From the NCBI GenBank assembly GCA_005405945.1, contig BJHW01000001.1, positions 2,914,001-2,978,000 on the forward strand: a stretch of 64,000 nucleotides of DNA, read 5' to 3'. Positions within the stretch are counted from its first letter, which is position 1. The number at the start of each line of letters is the position of its first letter. Shown in pieces: positions 8,963 through 17,534 of this stretch. Made by a program: the position numbers and the translations under genes. The DNA comes from Streptomyces violaceusniger (GTDB lineage: Bacteria > Actinomycetota > Actinomycetes > Streptomycetales > Streptomycetaceae). The notes below the pieces were generated by a model. That model had not been told where the DNA came from, did no database searches, and worked only from the letters and a program-made list of their open reading frames with translations.

Positions 8963-9562
8963 ATGCCGCGGATCACCAGGGAAGACAAGGCCAGGAACCG
9001 GCAGAACATCGTCGAGGCGGCAGGACGCATGTTCCGATCGCAGGGCGTCGATTCCGTAGGGATCGCCGAACTGATGAAGGAAGCAGGCCTGACCCACGGC
9101 GGCTTCTACAACCACTTCGCATCCAAAGGCGATCTGGTCGCCGAGGCATGCGGTGCCTCGTTCGAAGCCTCTCTGGGCGCTCTGGACCAGGTCCTTGAGG
9201 AAGGCGCCGAGCTCACCGGCCCACCGCTGAAGCGAGTGGTGGACAACTACCTTTCGGCCGCCCACCGCGACGCCCCGGACGGCGGCTGCCCCTCCGCCTC
9301 CCTGGTCACCGACGCCGGACGGCACAGTGACACGGTCCAGCGCGCCTACACGAGCGGCGTGGAGGGATACCTCACCGGCTTCGCCCAGGAGTTCGCCCGC
9401 GAGCACGAAGGGGAGATCACCTCACAGGAAGCGCGGGACCGTGCGGTGCTGCTGTTCAGCCGACTCGTAGGGGCAATGGCCCTCGCCCGCGCAGTGAGCC
9501 ACGTCCAGCCTGAACTGTCCGACGAGATTCTGCGGACCTGCCGCGCCCACGCTCTCGACTGA
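8963..9562 (+). CDS. TetR-family repressor of the reductase operon
   Basis: 200 residues starting MPRITREDKARNRQNIVEAA. The HTH spans about residues 15-50 (GVDSVGIAELMKEAGLTHGG, then FYNHFASKGDLVAEA). The ATG at 8963 is chosen because GGAGGG sits about 10 bases upstream. An earlier ATG (8909) would begin in the operator region. The ligand domain holds Cys in EACGAS and DGGCPSAS, which could sense electrophiles, as Cys does in NemR, but that is inference. It is divergent from the ene-reductase/quinone reductase operon and almost surely its repressor. Confidence 0.9.
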   Translation: MPRITREDKARNRQNIVEAAGRMFRSQGVDSVGIAELMKEAGLTHGGFYNHFASKGDLVAEACGASFEASLGALDQVLEEGAELTGPPLKRVVDNYLSAAHRDAPDGGCPSASLVTDAGRHSDTVQRAYTSGVEGYLTGFAQEFAREHEGEITSQEARDRAVLLFSRLVGAMALARAVSHVQPELSDEILRTCRAHALD

Positions 9563-9800
9563 CCGACTGACCGACTGACAGCTGGAGGGAGTGCTCACGC
9601 TCGTGCGCCGGCTGTGCAGGGGACAGCTGCCGAGAGGACAGCTGTCATCTTCCGCCAGGCAGCCGCTGGAGAGGGCTACTGATCTCCGGCAACCCGCCAC
9701 CTGGTTGCCGCTCCTACCGAGTCTTCGGTGTAGCGGGCTGCCGTCGGGTGCGAGCGCCTTGAGATCGTTTGGTGCGGTGAGCCTCGTGCTTATCCGCTCC

Positions 9801-9874
9801 TAGTACTCCAGTGCGGTTTCGTGATCTACCCAGCGAACCCACTGGGTAGATCACGAAACCGCACTGGAGTACTA
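9801..9874. repeat. 33-bp perfect inverted repeat with 8-base loop
   Basis: Left arm 9801-9833 begins TAGTACTCCAGTGCGGTTTC. The loop is CGAACCCA. The right arm 9842-9874 is its exact complement. It is either a strong hairpin or, more likely, two IS termini brought head to head by loss of the element between them. CTAG precedes it and CTAA follows, close to a 4-bp target duplication. The region 9563-9800 before it contains no gene I can support. Confidence 0.85.
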
Positions 9875-10619
9875 ACCGAGACCTGTGACACCGACCGGCC
9901 CGAGGTAGTCATCCACGTGGCCACCACGATCGCCCCGGTCCAGGACGGCGAACTCACCGAACAGATCCACGACGACCTCGCCGACGCCCGCTTGGCCCCG
10001 GCCGAACACGTCGTCGATGCCGCCTACACCACCCCGGCCCGGATCGAACGCGCCCGCCGTCCACGGAATCACCCTGCTGGGCCCGGTGGTGCCCGACCAC
10101 AGCCACCAGGCCAAGAGCGGTGGCGGCTTCGACAAGTCCGCTTCCGCCGTGGACTGGGACAACGAGCAGGCCACCTGCCCCCGCGGGCAGCTCAGCCGGA
10201 ACGGGGGCCACTGCGCATCGACGGCCACGGCTACATCCAGGTCCGCTTCGACAAGGCCACCTGCCTGGCCTGCCCCGACCGTCCTCAGTGCACCACCTCA
10301 GCCACCCGCCCCGCGCACTCGCGCCCCTGCCCACCCGCGAACTCCACGAGATCCAGACCCGCAACCGGCTGGACCAGCAGACCGAGGACTGGCAGCAGCG
10401 CTACGCGATCCGGGCCGGGATCGAGGCCACCATCTCCCAGAACGTCCGCACCTGCGGCCTGCGCCGATCCCGCTACCGCGGCCTCGCCAGAACCCACGTC
10501 CAGCACGTCCTGACCGCACTGGCCTGCAACCTCACCCGCATCGCCGACTGGATCGCCGGGCCCACGACCACTTGCCGCCGGTCAACACGTTTCCACGCCC
10601 TGTGCACCGCCACCGCATG
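9875..10619 (+). pseudogene. IS1182-type transposase, C-terminal half, several frameshifts
   Basis: Starts abruptly at the inverted repeat with TETCDTDRPEVVIHVATTIA and passes through EHVVDAAYTTPARIE. After shifts it reads GYIQVRFDKATCLACPDRPQC (a Cys cluster typical of IS1182) and then the conserved tail GIEATISQNVRTCGLRRSR ending in a stop. The N-terminal half is missing. The tail is duplicated at 1801-1920. Confidence 0.8.
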
Positions 10620-10660
10620 ACCCCCGGAAGATCACCAACAGAGTCACGGCATTGCACTTA

Positions 10661-10674
10661 AGGACACCCTTCAG
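10661..10674. repeat. Solitary IS end
   Basis: AGGACACCCTTCAG is the inner-to-outer form of the terminal repeat (CCTGAAGGGTGTC) of the rve element at 55793-57026. No matching transposase is attached here. Confidence 0.5.
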
Positions 10675-10792
10675 ATGCGGCGCCGGGCCCCGGGGCGGAG
10701 CGAGAAGCGGTACGACGTGTTCACTCGGCGAGTGGGGCCGCCTTCCGCATCCACCGCCCCCGGCGTCACGGCGTCGGGGCCAGGGATCCGGC

Positions 10793-11887
10793 TCAGTCCG
10801 CGTCGAGCTCGCCGAGCAGGGCGATGGTGAGCTCGTCGACCGGGCGGGCCCCGGACCCGGTCTCCTGGCTGAAGGTGTTCACCATCATCACCACCGCCGT
10901 CCCGCTCTCCCGGCTGAACGCCGCGCAGGTGCTGAATCCGCCGGTGCTGCCGTTGTGCCAGGTCATGGTCCGGCCGCTGGGCAGCGGGCTGAGATGCCAG
11001 CCGAGGCCGAGCCGCAGGTCGCGGTCGACGGTGAAGTGAGGCCGCTGGGTCAGCTCGATGGCGGCCCGCAAGGGCGAGCGCTCCGGGCGGAGTTGGGCGC
11101 CCAGGAAGCGCAGCATGTCATCGGCGGTGCTGTAGATCGAGGTGCCCGCCGCACTGAGCACCCGGTCGTGCCAGTCGGGAACGGCCTCCCCGTCGAGATG
11201 CCCGACGGCCTTGCGGGAGGCCATATCCGGCCGCAGGGTCGTCGTGGTGTCCGGCAGACGGAGCGGCGCGGCCACCCGGCGCCACAGCATCGCGTCCACG
11301 GCGTCGAAGGCCAGCGCCTGGCCCAGCAGTCCGAAGCCGAGGTTCGCGTAGGCGTATGTGCTGCCCGGCTCGCTGACCAGGGTTGTCTCGCCGAGCCCGG
11401 CGGCCAGGTCGTCCAGCGTGTAGCGGGCGTACGGATCGAGGGGATCCGCTCCGGCGAGGAGGTTGGGCGGCAGCGAGGGCAGACCGGAGGTGTGGGTCGC
11501 CAGATCGGCCAGGGTGATCCGCCGGGGGCCCTTGCGCGGGATGGGGAAGCGGGCGGGCAGGACGAGCGGTGCGTCGAGGCGGGTCTCGCCCGCGCAGACG
11601 GCGCGGGCCAGGGCGGTGGCGGTGAGTGTCTTGCCGATCGAGCCGAGCTGGAACACGGTCCGGCCGTCCGGTACCGGTGCCTCCCCGTCCTTGGCCGCGC
11701 CCTCCACGTAGGGACGTCCGCCGTGGATAACCCCGCAGACCGCGCTCGGACTGCCGGCGGCGAGCGCCCGGTCCAGTTGACGCCGTACCCGCGCGGGCAG
11801 GGTCCCGTCGGCCGCGGCGGCGGTCCCGGGCAACAGCGATACGCCCGTCGCCGCCGTCGCCACGGTAAGAAATTTCCGTCGGTCCAT
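10793..11887 (-). CDS. Serine hydrolase of the beta-lactamase / D-Ala-D-Ala carboxypeptidase family, Tat-exported
   Basis: 364 residues. The N-terminus MDRRKFLTVATAATG with a hydrophobic stretch to AAAA near residue 25 is a twin-arginine signal, so the protein acts outside the membrane. Catalytic motifs of the class C fold are visible: SIGK (Ser83, Lys86), YAN near residue 172 and HNGSTGG near residue 316. Such proteins hydrolyse D-amino peptides or esters; the true substrate is unknown. It starts three bases after the stop of the ArsR-like gene with GGGGGAG as ribosome site, so the two form an operon and the regulator probably controls it. Confidence 0.92.
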   Translation of the reverse strand: MDRRKFLTVATAATGVSLLPGTAAAADGTLPARVRRQLDRALAAGSPSAVCGVIHGGRPYVEGAAKDGEAPVPDGRTVFQLGSIGKTLTATALARAVCAGETRLDAPLVLPARFPIPRKGPRRITLADLATHTSGLPSLPPNLLAGADPLDPYARYTLDDLAAGLGETTLVSEPGSTYAYANLGFGLLGQALAFDAVDAMLWRRVAAPLRLPDTTTTLRPDMASRKAVGHLDGEAVPDWHDRVLSAAGTSIYSTADDMLRFLGAQLRPERSPLRAAIELTQRPHFTVDRDLRLGLGWHLSPLPSGRTMTWHNGSTGGFSTCAAFSRESGTAVVMMVNTFSQETGSGARPVDELTIALLGELDAD

Positions 11888-11890
11888 GGG

Positions 11891-12406
11891 TCACTCCCCC
11901 GTCGTTCGGTTTCCTGTCGGCACCACTGTGGACAGCAGCACGAGCAGCGGCACCACCCTGCCCGGAGGCACCTGGTAGTGGCCGCGTCCCTCGGCCTGGA
12001 GCCAGCCGGCCGCCGTGAGCTGCTTGAGGTGGTGGTAGAGCTGGCCGGTGGTGTTCAGCCCGGCGGTCTCCTGCAGCTCGGCCGCGGAGCGGGTGCCGCG
12101 CAGCACCGCCCGCAGCAGGGTGAGCCGCACCGGGTGGCCCAGCGCGGCGTACGGCGCGGCGTGTTGGGACCAGTCCGCGTCGAGCAGCCCGTGCGCCGCC
12201 GCGCCCTGCTGCCATTCGTAGTGCTCGCCGTTGGGCAGGTCGACCGCGCCGGTGAACAGCACCTGCCCCTGCCCCGTGAGCCGTCGGCGCAGCCCCTCGA
12301 GCGCCCAGAACACCTCGTCCCGGTCTGCCTCCGGCGGCGCGGACTCCAGTCGCGTCACCCGCTCTTCGAGCGCGGCGACCCGCTCATCGAGGGACTCATC
12401 GGCCAT
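11891..12406 (-). CDS. ArsR-like winged-helix regulator
   Basis: 171 residues. Residues 5-25 form a short coiled coil (DERVAALEERVTRLES). The winged helix lies at about 85-150: YAALGHPVRLTLLRAVLRGT, SAAELQETAGLNTTGQLYHH, LKQLTAAGWL. The tail is hydrophobic. No metal-site cysteines are seen, so it is not a classical arsenic or zinc sensor. It heads a two-gene operon with the exported serine hydrolase. A perfect dyad 14 bases before its start suggests autoregulation. Confidence 0.9.
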   Translation of the reverse strand: MADESLDERVAALEERVTRLESAPPEADRDEVFWALEGLRRRLTGQGQVLFTGAVDLPNGEHYEWQQGAAAHGLLDADWSQHAAPYAALGHPVRLTLLRAVLRGTRSAAELQETAGLNTTGQLYHHLKQLTAAGWLQAEGRGHYQVPPGRVVPLLVLLSTVVPTGNRTTGE

Positions 12407-12419
12407 GGGTCGAGGTTAC

Positions 12420-12435
12420 GTTATTACGGAATAAC
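12420..12435. promoter_or_regulatory. Dyad operator before the ArsR-like gene
   Basis: GTTATT-ACGG-AATAAC, a perfect 6-bp inverted repeat with a 4-base spacer. It is AT-rich in GC-rich surroundings and lies 14 bases upstream of the regulator start. Confidence 0.65.
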
Positions 12436-12450
12436 AGAGCAAGGGGATCG

Positions 12451-12545
12451 TTACGACAGCACCGCGATCCCATCCAGCTCCACCAACGCCGCCTCGTCCC
12501 GAAGGTGCAGGACACCGATGACCGACGATGCGGCCATCACCGCTG
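12451..12545 (-). pseudogene. RidA/YjgF-family protein, C-terminal remnant
   Basis: About 30 codons on the minus strand read SSVIGVLHLRDEAALVELDG then IAVLS and a TAA. This matches the end of RidA-type enamine/imine deaminases (LVEIDGIAV). The upstream part is replaced by the rve transposase whose end lies at 12572. Confidence 0.7.
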
Positions 12546-12571
12546 GTCAGGGCCCTGCGGCCACGCATTGT

Positions 12572-12590
12572 GGGTGCCGATAAATCATCC
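12572..12590. repeat. Terminal sequence of an rve IS
   Basis: GGGTGCCGATAAATCATCC. The same sequence, in the other orientation, follows the transposase stop at 58347-58365 and (one mismatch) at 33484-33502, so it marks the 3' end of this IS family. Confidence 0.7.
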
Positions 12591-12597
12591 GCGCAGT

Positions 12598-13694
12598 TCA
12601 GGCCGCTCGCTGGTACTCGTGGAGGGTTCCGCCGAGTCGGTCTCGTCTGCGGACTTCCAGGTGGGCGAGCTGGGCTTGTTGCGTGATGGGGGCGGGTAGC
12701 GGGCGGCAGGGAGCGGCTTGTTGCAGGGCTCTGTGCGGGCGGTGCTCGTTGCAGAAGGATTCAGACTCGCGCAGGGCGTGGAGCAGGTGACCCTGGTTCC
12801 AGATCAGGGTCCGGTCCAGGAGTTCGCTGCGGCAGGTTTGTATCCAGCGCTCCATGAGCGAGTTCATCCGTGGTATCCGAATGCCGGTGGTGACGACATT
12901 GAGACCGGCGTCGGTCATCAGGGTGTCGAAGGCGGTTGTGAACTTCGAGTCGCGGTCGCGTATCAGGAGCTTCGCCCTGCTGCTCGCGTCCTCGAGGTCC
13001 ATGAGGAGGTTGCGTCCGAGCTGAACGATCCAGTCCCCGGTGGGGTGTGTGGTGGCGCCGAGGATCCTGATGCGACGGGTGGTGTGCTCGATGGCGACGA
13101 AGACATACAGGCGCGCCCCCATCAGCGTGCGGACTTCGAAGAGATCGCAGGCGAGAAGGGCCTCGGCATGGCTGCGCAGGAAGTCGGCCCAGGTGGTGCT
13201 CTGCCGTTCGGGTGCGGGTGGGATGCCGTGCTCGCGGAGTATCTCCCAGACCGTGGAGGCGGCGACCTTGATCCCCAGCGCGGCGAGCTTGCCGTGAATC
13301 CGGCGATACCCCCACGAGGCATTTTCCCTGGCCAGACGCAGGACGAGGGCACGGATCGAGTCGAGCGGATGGTGCGGGGGCGTCCACGCCGCTTGGACAC
13401 GCAGGTCGCGGCATGGCGCCGCCTGAGCAGCTCCCGATGCCGGCGCATGACCGTCTCGGGGCGGACCAGCAGCAGAAGGTGCCGCAGTCTGTCTTTGGGC
13501 AGGTGGTGCAGAAGGCCAGCGAGGACAGCGCGATCACTGTCGGCGAAGGCAGGCTTGCCGACCTGGCGCTGCAGGACAAGCGGTTGATGCCGGAGCACGA
13601 GGGTCTCGATGTCCTTGTCTCTGTCGCTCATCGGCAGAAGGCGTAGGAACGCCAGGGTGTTGGTCGCGGCGAGATAGGCCAGGCGCAGCAGCAC
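12598..13694 (-). mobile_element. rve (integrase-core) transposase, copy A, frameshifted
   Basis: A single-gene IS with an integrase-like DDE domain (IS3/IS481 type). Reading leftward: N-terminus MLLRLAYLAATNTLAFLRLL, then SDRDKDIETLVLRHQ, a basic HTH region RRRHAATCVSKRRGRPR, then a shift near 13355. After it come [32 protein letters not shown] (catalytic Asp), MNSLMERWIQTC (catalytic Glu region) and the tail RRDRLGGTLHEYQRAA. It truncates the RidA relic on one side and a Fic-like relic on the other. Confidence 0.88.
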
Positions 13695-13715
13695 GACAGA
13701 TCATGATGCCGTCGG

Positions 13716-14010
13716 GGCCTTGTGCAGGTGAAGACGGTGGCCAGGCATAGCGCGGAACTCCTGGACGCCAAGGTCTACGGCGGCCCCTACGCGCGCGGCC
13801 GCCCTCGCCCGCACCCTGGACCGCTGCCGCCGGCTGGAGCGCAGCAACCCCACCGCCTCCCGCCCGGTCGCCGCCGTGTACCTCACCGTCGGCGGTTTCG
13901 ACGTCCACCCCGACAAACAACCCCTGCACGCCCTGGCCGAGGAACTCTACGACCGCCGCGGCACCGCCACCCGGATCGTCAACCTGCTGCGCTCCAGGCG
14001 GCCGGACCAC
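13716..14010 (+). pseudogene. Fic/Doc-like toxin, C-terminal fragment
   Basis: Two frames joined near 13795 read VARHSAELLDAKVYGGPYAR and then AAALARTLDRCRRLERSN, VAAVYLTVGGFDVHPD, LYDRRGTATRIVNLL. From memory this follows the Streptomyces Fic-family toxin components (LERSN, then a hydrophobic helix and xxGxxVxP). The canonical HxFxxGNGR loop is not present in that branch or here. The N-terminus is cut by transposase copy A. No antitoxin gene is visible. The assignment rests on remembered family similarity. Confidence 0.45.
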
Positions 14011-14089
14011 GCCCCGCTGTCAGCCGCTCTTCGCCCGGCGGCAGCCTTCCGCGCCGGATCCTGGACGGCATCGCCCACCCTTGACACTA

Positions 14090-14103
14090 TACCCCCGGGG
14101 GTA
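14090..14103. promoter_or_regulatory. CsoR-type palindrome without a copper gene
   Basis: TACCCCCGGGGGTA, a perfect 14-bp palindrome with the G/C tracts typical of CsoR/CstR operators. A good -35 (TTGACA, 14081-14086) lies just before it. The next gene (AtaL-like) has no link to copper or persulfide. Confidence 0.45.
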
Positions 14104-14146
14104 CAAGCTGCGGAGTGTTCGTGCACTCGTTTGCCGTGGAGGCGTC

Positions 14147-14621
14147 GTGTATGAGCTGAGCCGCGCGGCCCCTGAGGACGACGGCCAGGCAGGCGGACCC
14201 AAGCTGAACAGGAGCGAGGTGTGGGCCGGGCTGCTCATCGGGGCGCGCGACGCGCACCCCGATGGTCCGCTGATCACCCACTGTGAGGTTGTCGAGGAGT
14301 ACGAGGGCGCCCTGGCCCGGACGTCGTCTTCGCCGACGTCCCGATGCGGGAACGGATCGCCTTCCACCCGGAACACCGTGCGGTTCGACCGCCCCTCAGG
14401 GCCAGAGCCGGGTGTGACCTACAACGACACCGAGTACGGCGAGGGCGGCCGGCTGTACCCGCGTTTCAGGTTCCGGTCGGAGGCGGCGGTGGTTCTTCCG
14501 GAGGCTGAAGGAAGAAGCACAGTTCCAGCGGCTTGAGGACAGCTGCCCGCACACGGTGGCGGCGACGTTGGCGCATCTGCGGGACCTGAAGTACAGCGGG
14601 CAACCGGCGATCAGTGTCTGA
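14147..14621 (+). pseudogene. AtaL-like (SRPBCC fold) protein, multiple frameshifts
   Basis: From GTG 14147 the protein reads VYELSRAAPEDDGQAGGPKL, NRSEVWAGLLIGARDA. It then needs shifts near 14325, 14373 and 14480 to give FADVPMRERIAFHPEH, VRFDRPSGPEPGV, RLKEEAQFQRLEDSC and a stop at 14619-14621. This is the outline of the DUF1857/AtaL-like START-fold family of small cytosolic ligand-binding proteins, about 155 residues. With three shifts, and not all at homopolymers, it may be a real pseudogene. Its stop overlaps the start of the VOC gene, which shows they were once an operon. Confidence 0.7.
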
Positions 14622-15537
14622 GATCATCGAGAGCGAGGAAGACTCCGTGAGCAGCACATCCGTGGATGTTGACTACCTTGACCACTCCGTGGTCGTGACA
14701 GTCACCGACCTCAACGGGTTGTACGACACCTATGAGGCACTCGGTTTCACGCTCACACCGCGGTCAACACACACAGGTACCGCACAACCCGACGGCGAAC
14801 GGCAGTCTCTCGGCACGGCCAACCGCTGCGCCGTCTTCGGCGAGAACTACATCGAGTTGCTCGGTCACCTGGACAGCAGCCTGCCGGATCCGTGGGGCGT
14901 GCGTCGACTCGCAGCCGCGTACGAGGGGCTCCGGGGCTACGTCTTCGGCTGCGGTGACGCCGATCACGTCGATCGGAGGCTTGCCGAGCAAAGGGTATCC
15001 ACCACGGGTGTCCTCATGCTGCAACGCGACATTCCGACGCCCGACGGCGTCGGGACGCTGCGGGCACGGGTGATCCAGGTGGATCCTCCCCTCGCTCCCG
15101 AGGGAGGCGTTCGCATCGCAGAGGTCCAGGGGCTGGACCTCATTCACCAGCCGAGATTCCTGGACCACCCCAACGGGGCGGTGGGCCTGTCCCGGGTCAC
15201 GCTCGTGGTCGCCGACGAGGAAACCGACCGCTACGTCGAGCGATACCGGAAAGTACTCGGCATCCCCGCGCGCCAGATTGGGCCGCGTCATGTGTTCGCT
15301 CTGCGGGTCGGCGGCCTGGAGATCGTGCCGTTGTCAGCCCTGGACGAGATTCTTCCCGGCGAGAAGGCCCCGACCTTGCCGTACGTCGCGGCTCAGACCG
15401 TCGCGGTCAACGACCTCGGCAGGGCCAAGTCGGTCATCGAGGGCAACGGGTTCGCCATCCGTCCGCTGCCCGGCGGCTTCTTCGTGTCAGCAGACGACAC
15501 CCGCGGCGCCAACCTTGTCTTCGAAGCGCGGGCATGA
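14614..15537 (+). CDS. VOC-superfamily (glyoxalase-like) protein
   Basis: 307 residues with two paired beta-alpha-beta-beta-beta modules. The first is YLDHSVVVTVTDLNGLYDTY with ALGFTLTPRSTHTG, CAVFGENYIELLGHLD. The second starts near residue 185 with GAVGLSRVTLVVADEE and VLGIPARQIGPRHVFAL, VGGLEIVPLS. His11-like and Glu residues could bind a metal, as in glyoxalases and dioxygenases. The large single-chain form matches the glyoxalase-like domain family. The substrate is unknown. GTG 14614 overlaps the preceding AtaL-like gene; GTG 14647 is an alternative. Confidence 0.85.
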   Translation: MSEIIESEEDSVSSTSVDVDYLDHSVVVTVTDLNGLYDTYEALGFTLTPRSTHTGTAQPDGERQSLGTANRCAVFGENYIELLGHLDSSLPDPWGVRRLAAAYEGLRGYVFGCGDADHVDRRLAEQRVSTTGVLMLQRDIPTPDGVGTLRARVIQVDPPLAPEGGVRIAEVQGLDLIHQPRFLDHPNGAVGLSRVTLVVADEETDRYVERYRKVLGIPARQIGPRHVFALRVGGLEIVPLSALDEILPGEKAPTLPYVAAQTVAVNDLGRAKSVIEGNGFAIRPLPGGFFVSADDTRGANLVFEARA

Positions 15538-15665
15538 CCGAGCGCGCCGGACACGCGCCTTTCGCGGCCACCCGTTGCGGTCTGATGCGTGGCCTCCGCC
15601 AGGGCCGGATCGCGGCGTTTCGTGGGCTTCCCTACGGGCCATCGCCCACCGGACCGGCGCGGTGC
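15534..15665 (+). pseudogene. Carboxylesterase type B, N-terminal stub
   Basis: Overlapping the VOC stop (ATGA), the frame reads FAATRCGLMRGLRQGRIAAF then RGLPYGPSPTGPARCSPL, the standard opening of type B carboxylesterases (GxIRGxxxxGVxxFxGIPYAxPP). It ends after about 45 codons where integrase-like sequence begins. Confidence 0.6.
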
Positions 15666-15829
15666 TCACCCCTCCGCAGGAACTCCCACGCAGGGCTGCC
15701 CGCGCGGACGAGATGGACGCCAACACCGTCAACCGGGAGCTGCCCATCGCGCGCAAGGCAATGGGCTGGTGGCAGCGCCAGGGCTGGATCGCATGCGATC
15801 CGACGATCGACATCGAGCGGTGGCCGTGA
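15665..15829 (+). pseudogene. Tyrosine recombinase, core-binding fragment
   Basis: About 54 codons: ADEMDANTVNRELPIARKAM then GWWQRQGWIACDPTIDIERW and a stop. The TVNRELxxARKAxGWW pattern is the SAM-like DNA-binding domain of actinobacterial integrases. The catalytic domain is absent. Confidence 0.65.
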
Positions 15830-16185
15830 CGTTGTTCAGCGGCTCCACCATGACGACTTCACGTCCCCGTTTTGTGGATGTTCTGTGTATGTCGGACGTC
15901 CCGAAGTGGCCCCGGGGCGGCCCGGAGCGGGACCGTCAGGGATCTGGTTGTGGGGCCGTTCGCGGGCGGGGCTGAGCTGGAGCTTTGACAGAACTCAAAC
16001 CGCCGTGCCCAATCGCGCGAGATCATTCCCCGACTGCGTGCATAGCGCAATCATATGGGCCTCCGGGCCCGCCGAAGCAGTGCCGTCCGTCGGCCTGATC
16101 GGATGCAGCGTCATGGGCTTTCTCGTCACTCCTCAGCGCGACCGATGAGTTTGTGGCTCCCGGCCGGTCCAAGCTCGTGACACCC
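15830..16185. other. Intergenic, nothing recognised
   Basis: About 350 bases between the integrase fragment and the IS110 element. Short open frames exist on both strands but none has a ribosome site or a familiar motif. Confidence 0.5.
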
Positions 16186-16189
16186 TAGG

Positions 16190-17534
16190 AAAGGACTTCC
16201 CAATCGTGATGTCAAGCCGCAGTCGTGGCGGGAGGTGAACCTTGGTAGCACTGTCCGTCACGGATCATCGCCCACAGGACGTTGAGCCTGCGGCGGGCGA
16301 GCGCGAGCAGGGCCTGCTTGTGGCCCTTCCCCTCGCTTCTCTTCCGCTGGTAGTACGCCTTGGACGCGGGGCATGTCGTGATGCTGACCATCGCCGAGAG
16401 GTACATCGAGCGCAGCAGTCCGCGGTGGTAGCGCCGGGGGCGGCGCAGGTTGCCGCTGACGCGGCCGGAGTCACGGGGCCTGGGGGCAAGGCCGGCGAAG
16501 CCAGCCAGGCGGTCGGCGCTGCCGAAGGCGTCCATGTCACCGCCGGTCGCGGCGATGAATTCGGCGCCGAGCTTGGGGCCCATGCCGGGCAGGCTGCGGA
16601 TCACCTCGGCGTGCGGATGCTCGCGAAACGTGGCCTCGATCAGGGCGTCAAGCTCGACGATCTCCTCATCAAGGGCCATCACCCCCTTCGCGAGGCGGAC
16701 CACCATGGCGGCCGCCAGCTTTTCGCCGGGCAGCGCGGTCATCTGCGCCTGGGCGGCCTCCACAGCCGTCTTCGCCAGCGCGGCGGCACCGCGGACCTTG
16801 CGGTTTTTCAGCCAGGTCTCGATCCGCTTGACGCCGGCGCGGCGGATCGCGGCCGGGGTCTGGTAGCCGGTCAGCAGCATCACCGGGCCCTTGTTGACCA
16901 GGTCCAGCGACCGCTCCAACGCAGGGAACACCTCCAGCAGTTGGGCACGGAGCCGGTTGATCTGCCGGGTGCGGTCGAAGACCACGTCCAAGCGTCGGGC
17001 GGTCAGGGTGCGCAGGTCGACAGCGATCTCGTCACCGGGCCGCAGGAGGCCGAGGTCGCGGCGGACGCGGGCCTGGTCGGCGATGACGAAGGCGTCCTTC
17101 GCGTCGGTCTTGCCCTCGCCCTTGTAGGTGACCGAGGCGCGGTGGACGGCCAGGCCGGTGAGATAGGCCATGGGCTGGCCGTGGCCGAGGAGCAGGCCGA
17201 TCAGCAGGGCGGCGGCGCCGTGGTTGAGGTCGACGGCCCACAGCACATCCGTAGATATCTCCAGGACATCGCCGATGAGCTGGAGCAGCTCGGTTTCGTC
17301 GTTGAGGACCCGGCGGGAAAGCAACCGTTCGCCGTCCGCGTTGATCACCACGCAGTGGTGATGTTCCTTGCCGATGTCCACTCCGGCCCAGATCTCGGGC
17401 ACGTTCCCTCCACCAGCTCGTCGTCACTTCACTCCCGCAGACGACCTCGCCGACGTTGTCCTACAGCAGCGATCGGGTCGCGTCTCCCAATTGGCGGTCG
17501 AGTCGTCGCGGGGCTCCGGGCGGCCAAGTCCTTT
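16190..17534 (-). mobile_element. IS110-family element (approximate limits)
   Basis: The transposase is flanked by a 9-bp inverted repeat, AAAGGACTT at 16190-16198 and AAGTCCTTT at 17526-17534. About 120-230 bases of non-coding DNA lie upstream of the transposase and only about 14-20 downstream. IS110-group elements make a bridge RNA from their long non-coding end, so 17403 to about 17600 is the place to look. The exact ends are not fixed, since IS110 elements usually lack true terminal repeats. Confidence 0.55.
16212..17402 (-). CDS. IS110-family transposase (DEDD recombinase), intact
   Basis: 396 residues. The N-terminal RuvC-like DEDD domain opens MPEIWAGVDIGKEHHHCVVI (first Asp) and continues LWAVDLNHGAAALLIGLLL (second acidic site) and GEGKTDAKDAFVIADQAR (paired Asp). 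The C-terminal transposase_20 domain has IRSLPGMGPKLGAEFIAATG and FAGLAPRPRDSG, with the conserved Ser in GRVSGN. It is one of the few undamaged transposases here and could be active. It lies about 235 bases upstream of the DHFR-like gene, divergent from it. Confidence 0.95.
   Translation of the reverse strand: MPEIWAGVDIGKEHHHCVVINADGERLLSRRVLNDETELLQLIGDVLEISTDVLWAVDLNHGAAALLIGLLLGHGQPMAYLTGLAVHRASVTYKGEGKTDAKDAFVIADQARVRRDLGLLRPGDEIAVDLRTLTARRLDVVFDRTRQINRLRAQLLEVFPALERSLDLVNKGPVMLLTGYQTPAAIRRAGVKRIETWLKNRKVRGAAALAKTAVEAAQAQMTALPGEKLAAAMVVRLAKGVMALDEEIVELDALIEATFREHPHAEVIRSLPGMGPKLGAEFIAATGGDMDAFGSADRLAGFAGLAPRPRDSGRVSGNLRRPRRYHRGLLRSMYLSAMVSITTCPASKAYYQRKRSEGKGHKQALLALARRRLNVLWAMIRDGQCYQGSPPATTAA

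Noticed and set aside
10652..12583. 643-codon open frame on the plus strand
   Set aside because: Antisense to the ArsR/serine-hydrolase operon, low-complexity composition, no family resemblance.
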